Assembly: GCF_021531655.1 (NCBI RefSeq)
Contig: NZ_JADYUF010000039.1
Span: 1-33,207, forward strand
DNA length: 33,207 nt
DNA from: Leyella stercorea
GTDB taxonomy: Bacteria; Bacteroidota; Bacteroidia; Bacteroidales; Bacteroidaceae
Direction of reading: 5' to 3'
The translations under genes were made by a program, and so were the position numbers. Under the pieces are notes generated by a model. It ran no database searches. It saw only the letters and a program-made list of their open reading frames with translations, and had not been told where the DNA came from. This document shows, in pieces, positions 30,290-33,207 of the stretch (position 1 is the first letter of the stretch; every line of letters begins with the position of its first letter).

Positions 30290-31231
30290 ATGATTGCAAA
30301 AAAGCTGACCGACCTTATCGGCAAGACACCGCTGCTCGAACTTGGCACCTACTCGGCCAAACGCGGCATTGAAACGGCAATATTAGCCAAAGTGGAATAT
30401 TTCAATCCGGGCGGAAGCGTCAAGGACCGCGTGGCTCTGGCCATGATCGAGGATGCCGAACGGAAAGGACTGCTCAAGCCCGGAGCCACAATCATAGAAC
30501 CTACAAGCGGCAATACCGGTGTCGGACTGGCACTGGTGTCGGCCGTGAAGGGATACAAGCTCATTCTGACAATGCCCGAAACTATGAGTGTGGAGCGCCG
30601 TAACCTTGTGAAAGCTTACGGCGCTACCGTAAAACTCACGCCGGGCAAGCAAGGAATGGCGGGTGCCATACAGGCTGCCGAAGAACTGCGCGACGCTACT
30701 CCGGGCAGCATCATCCTGCAGCAGTTTGTAAACCCAGCCAACCCGCAGGCTCACTACAACACTACGGGGGTGGAGATATGGGAGCAGACTGAAGGCAATG
30801 TGGACATATTCGTGGCTGGTGTGGGCACCGGCGGAACGCTGTCGGGCATCGGCAGACGACTGAAGGAGCATAATCCCAATGTCAAAATAGTGGCTGTAGA
30901 GCCGGCATCGTCGCCCGTACTGAGCGGAGGCAACAGCGGACCGCACAAGATTCAGGGCATAGGAGCAGGCTTCGTGCCCAAGACATACAATGCCGACATA
31001 GTGGACGAGGTGCTCACCGTGAGTAACGACGACGCCATTCGCACCGGCCGACAGCTCGCAGCTGAGGAGGGACTGCTCGTCGGCATCAGTTCGGGAGCTG
31101 CCGTATTCGGTGCCACACAACTGGCTCTGCGACCCGAAAACCGCGGCAAGCGCATCGTGACACTACTGGCCGACACGGGCGAACGCTATCTGTCGACAGT
31201 GCTGTACGCATTCGACGAGTATCCGCTCTAA
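30290..31231 (+). CDS. cysK: Cysteine synthase A
   Basis: This PLP enzyme forms cysteine from O-acetylserine and sulfide. It has 313 residues, normal for CysK. The PLP lysine is K45 in NPGGSVKDR. The substrate loop PTSGNTG is at 71-77, the phosphate-binding GTGGT at 178-182 and the C-terminal GISSGAA at 264-270. The block [12 protein letters not shown] is typical of CysK. It follows metY across a 61-bp gap without a terminator, so both routes of sulfide fixation (homocysteine and cysteine) are likely expressed together. A nested-hairpin repeat element begins 23 bp after its stop. Confidence 0.97.
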   Translation: MIAKKLTDLIGKTPLLELGTYSAKRGIETAILAKVEYFNPGGSVKDRVALAMIEDAERKGLLKPGATIIEPTSGNTGVGLALVSAVKGYKLILTMPETMSVERRNLVKAYGATVKLTPGKQGMAGAIQAAEELRDATPGSIILQQFVNPANPQAHYNTTGVEIWEQTEGNVDIFVAGVGTGGTLSGIGRRLKEHNPNVKIVAVEPASSPVLSGGNSGPHKIQGIGAGFVPKTYNADIVDEVLTVSNDDAIRTGRQLAAEEGLLVGISSGAAVFGATQLALRPENRGKRIVTLLADTGERYLSTVLYAFDEYPL

Positions 31232-31254
31232 AGTGTTCTTTAGCTCGCTCAGCA

Positions 31255-31492
31255 GGGTATGTCAAAACTCAACCATACGGGCTGAAAGCCCAATAAGCAC
31301 ATAGTCCGAGGCAGCGCCTTGGGTGTACGGATTGAAAACAGCAAAACGCCCTGTAAGGGCAAAAGCATTGATAATTAACGCTTTTGCCCTTACAGGGCGC
31401 ATTGTTTTTGGTGGCTTTTTACCTCAGGGCGTTGCCCTGGGCTATGTGCATCTGCCCCTTCGGGGCGTACTGCTTAGACTTTTGACATACCC
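31255..31492 (+). repeat. About 238-bp nested-hairpin dispersed element, copy B
   Basis: This is the second copy of the element at 19969-20193, in the same orientation. The terminal inverted repeats are clear here: GGGTATGTCAAAACTC (31255-31270) and GACTTTTGACATACCC (31477-31492). Inside are GGGCTGAAAGCCC, an outer stem (GCACATAG...CTATGTGC), a central stem with core CCCTGTAAGGGCAAAAGC and its complement, and GCCCCTTCGGGGC. It may also act as the 3' structure of the metY-cysK transcript. Confidence 0.9.
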
Positions 31493-31508
31493 TCCTCCTA
31501 TTGTTTTT

Positions 31509-31613
31509 CAAAAGGACTCCTTTTGCCCTTCAAAAGGACTCGTTTTGCTCACTAAAAGGACTCCTTTTGCCGACCAAAAGGGGTCCTTTTGCATGCTAAA
31601 AGGGCTACATTTG
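31509..31613. repeat. Array of five 17-bp palindromes with exact 22-bp period (array B)
   Basis: The units start at 31509, 31531, 31553, 31575 and 31597. The consensus is CAAAAGGACTCCTTTTG (first base C or T). The last unit is the divergent form TAAAAGGGCTACATTTG, matching unit 4 of array A. The spacing is exactly 22 bp throughout, with variable 5-bp spacers. Confidence 0.92.
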
Positions 31614-31687
31614 CAAAGTGAAAGCAAAGTCATATAAAAATCACATGAATATTATAGTACAAATACTTTTGTTTGAGGTTTTTTGTA

Positions 31688-31695
31688 TAATTTTG
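31688..31695 (+). promoter_or_regulatory. -7 promoter box of nhaD
   Basis: TAATTTTG matches TAnnTTTG, 85 bp before the ATG. A second candidate, TACTTTTG, lies at 31664-31671. Neither has a well-spaced TTG. Confidence 0.5.
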
Positions 31696-31699
31696 TAAC

Positions 31700-31733
31700 G
31701 GCGTGTAAGCAGAGCAATTTCTGCCGGCACGCC
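31700..31733 (+). other. Hairpin at the 5' end of the nhaD leader
   Basis: GGCGTG (31700-31705) pairs with CACGCC (31728-31733), and CAGA (31710-31713) with TCTG (31720-31723), leaving a 4x4 internal loop and a 6-nt apical loop. It would lie at the very start of the transcript from the -7 box at 31688. Its role, whether mRNA stability or ligand sensing, is unknown. Confidence 0.45.
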
Positions 31734-31780
31734 ATTAACCAGAATAACAAAAATACAAAAAACAAAGACAACAAAAATCT

Positions 31781-33145
31781 ATGACAACTTTAACTCTCGC
31801 TATTGTCGTCGCCTTCGTACTGGGATACGCCTGCATCGCCACCGAAAGTCTGACTAAAGTGAACAAGGCAGCCGTCGCGCTGCTTATGTTCGTTGTGTGC
31901 TGGACGCTCTATATGTTTGATCCGCTGCAGTATCTCACACTCATGCACACGGAATACACGGGCGGCATAGCCGGAATGGCCGAGAAGGTGACCACCATCA
32001 TCCAGGAGCACCTCGGCGACACCTCGACTACGCTGTTCTTCCTTATGGGTGCCATGACAATCGTTGAGATTGTCGACCAGAACGGCGGCTTCAACTGGGT
32101 GCGCGGAGTGATGAAGACCCACTCGAAGCGCGCATTGCTGTGGCGCATAGCGTTCATGACGTTCATTCTTTCGGCCATTCTCGACAACCTGACTACAAGT
32201 ATTGTGATGATAATGATTCTGCGCAAGCTCGTGGCAGACAAGCAAGACCGTCTGATATACGCCTCGCTTGTGATTATAGCAGCCAATTCGGGCGGCGCAT
32301 TCTCGCCCATCGGCGACGTCACCACTATCATGCTGTGGAACAAGGGTCTGATTACGGCAGCCGGAGTTATCATGGAGATTATCGTTCCGTCGCTCATATC
32401 TATGGTCATACCTGCATTCATACTGCAATATCATCTTAAAGGCGAACTGCAAATGCCGCAGATGAAGACCGGTGCCGGCGAGTCAGTAGGCGACTTCACC
32501 GACACACAGCGCAAGGCAGTGTTCGTCATCGGTGTAGGCGGACTGATGTTTGTGCCTATATTCAAGAGCATCACCCATCTGCCTCCGTTCGTCGGCATAC
32601 TGCTCGTGCTCGGCGTATTGTGGACCACTACCGAAGTGTTCTACCGCCACTTGCACCGCGGACACGACGACGAGGGCACACAGAAGCGCGTGAGCAACCT
32701 GCTTTCGCGTGTCGATATGTCCACCATCCTCTTCTTCCTCGGCATCCTCATGGCTGTAGCCTGCCTCTCTGAGGTTGGCGTCCTGGCAGCCCTGGGCGAA
32801 GGACTGAACACAGTATTCGACGGCAACCACTATCTCGTGACCGGTATCATCGGCGTTCTGTCGAGCATCGTGGACAATGTTCCGCTCGTGGCAGGCTGCA
32901 TGGGCATGTATCCCGTTGCCGCTACCGGCGACATGGCGGTTGACGGCATCTTCTGGCAGTTGCTGGCTTACTGTGCCGGCGTGGGCGGCTCGATGCTCAT
33001 CGTAGGTAGCGCAGCCGGAGTAGTGGTTATGGGTCTGGAGAAGATCACCTTCGGATGGTACATGAAGAAGATCACATGGATCGCTTTCGTGGGCTATCTC
33101 GCCGGTATCATCAGCTACTACTTCATCAGAACGTTTGTGTTCTAA
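31781..33145 (+). CDS. nhaD: NhaD-type sodium/proton antiporter
   Basis: The protein has 454 residues with about 12 hydrophobic segments in the inner membrane. It exchanges cytoplasmic Na+ (or Li+) for protons. The ion-transporter superfamily motifs occur in both inverted halves. LDNLTTS (134-140) and NSGGAFSPIGDVTT (169-182) are in the first, and VDNVPLVAG (364-372) and GGSMLIVGSAAG (402-413) in the second. The aspartates D135, D179 and D365 are candidates for ion binding. Length and motifs fit NhaD better than ArsB or the DASS carriers. It is monocistronic as far as the window shows, behind a repeat-rich upstream region. Confidence 0.93.
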   Translation: MTTLTLAIVVAFVLGYACIATESLTKVNKAAVALLMFVVCWTLYMFDPLQYLTLMHTEYTGGIAGMAEKVTTIIQEHLGDTSTTLFFLMGAMTIVEIVDQNGGFNWVRGVMKTHSKRALLWRIAFMTFILSAILDNLTTSIVMIMILRKLVADKQDRLIYASLVIIAANSGGAFSPIGDVTTIMLWNKGLITAAGVIMEIIVPSLISMVIPAFILQYHLKGELQMPQMKTGAGESVGDFTDTQRKAVFVIGVGGLMFVPIFKSITHLPPFVGILLVLGVLWTTTEVFYRHLHRGHDDEGTQKRVSNLLSRVDMSTILFFLGILMAVACLSEVGVLAALGEGLNTVFDGNHYLVTGIIGVLSSIVDNVPLVAGCMGMYPVAATGDMAVDGIFWQLLAYCAGVGGSMLIVGSAAGVVVMGLEKITFGWYMKKITWIAFVGYLAGIISYYFIRTFVF

Positions 33146-33187
33146 GTAGGATAAAGCCCAACAAAGCCCTACAAAGCCAATCCCCAC

Positions 33188-33207
33188 AAAGCCCCACCCC
33201 CAAAAAG
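33188..33207 (+). repeat. Start of a GC-rich REP-like repeat at the window edge
   Basis: AAAGCCCCACCCCCAAAAAG matches the tail of the elements at 2090-2129 and 2208-2247, preceded by short CAAAGCCC repeats from 33158. The rest lies outside the window. Confidence 0.5.

Noticed and set aside
31323..31637. A 104-residue open frame on the plus strand
   Set aside because: It runs across structured element B and palindrome array B. Similar translations arise from every copy of such repeats, and the 22-bp period breaks the frame, so it is not a gene.

Overview
The window looks like a chromosomal segment of a Bacteroidales bacterium, most likely Prevotella in the broad sense. The grounds are SusC/SusD-type outer-membrane genes, BspA-like leucine-rich repeats, DUF4843 and PKD-like lipoproteins, Bacteroidetes promoters (TTG-N19/20-TAnnTTTG), almost no Shine-Dalgarno sequences, and GC-rich or AT-rich short dispersed repeats between genes. 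No rRNA, tRNA, CRISPR array, transposase or phage gene was seen. The genus is an inference; no 16S or marker comparison was possible.

Layout. 1-4.4 kb: polyphosphate kinase (ppk) behind a leucine-rich-repeat gene on the minus strand, divergent from an OprO/OprP-type phosphate porin. The shared promoter region carries two runs of 11-bp-spaced direct repeats that look like PHO boxes, so the three genes may form a phosphate-responsive unit. 4.5-6.2 kb: an exported C1 cysteine aminopeptidase preceded by a small unknown gene. 6.3-7.7 kb: a stand-alone AICAR transformylase and a small basic protein. 7.9-19.5 kb: a seven-gene minus-strand operon. It encodes a thioredoxin-less TlpA-like protein, SusC with an STN domain, SusD, a DUF4843 lipoprotein, a PKD-like lipoprotein and two TlpA-type thioredoxin proteins. 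It has no glycosidases and is more likely to import peptides or another non-glycan nutrient than polysaccharide. 19.6-20.4 kb: a gene-free repeat region. 20.4-23.7 kb: an unknown lipoprotein, aminoacyl-histidine dipeptidase PepD and a flippase-like membrane protein. 23.8-24.3 kb: rplS (L19). 24.3-26.4 kb: a DUF4435 (TOPRIM-like) protein and an ABC-type AAA ATPase, a pair resembling the AriA/AriB pair of the PARIS anti-phage system. 26.5-27.5 kb: an EamA transporter. 27.8-28.6 kb: an AraC regulator. 28.9-31.2 kb: metY and cysK, a sulfur-assimilation pair behind a strong promoter with a perfect 18-bp palindrome. 31.3-31.6 kb: second copies of the repeats seen at 19.7-20.2 kb. 31.8-33.1 kb: a NhaD sodium/proton antiporter.

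The most interesting items are these: the PHO-box-like repeats at the ppk/porin divergent promoter; the ATPase-DUF4435 pair; two arrays of 17-bp palindromes with an exact 22-bp period, each lying beside a roughly 230-bp nested-hairpin element whose two copies show a compensatory base change; and the SusCD-thioredoxin operon with its redox-domain-less first gene. All functional assignments rest on reading motifs in the sequence; no database search was run.
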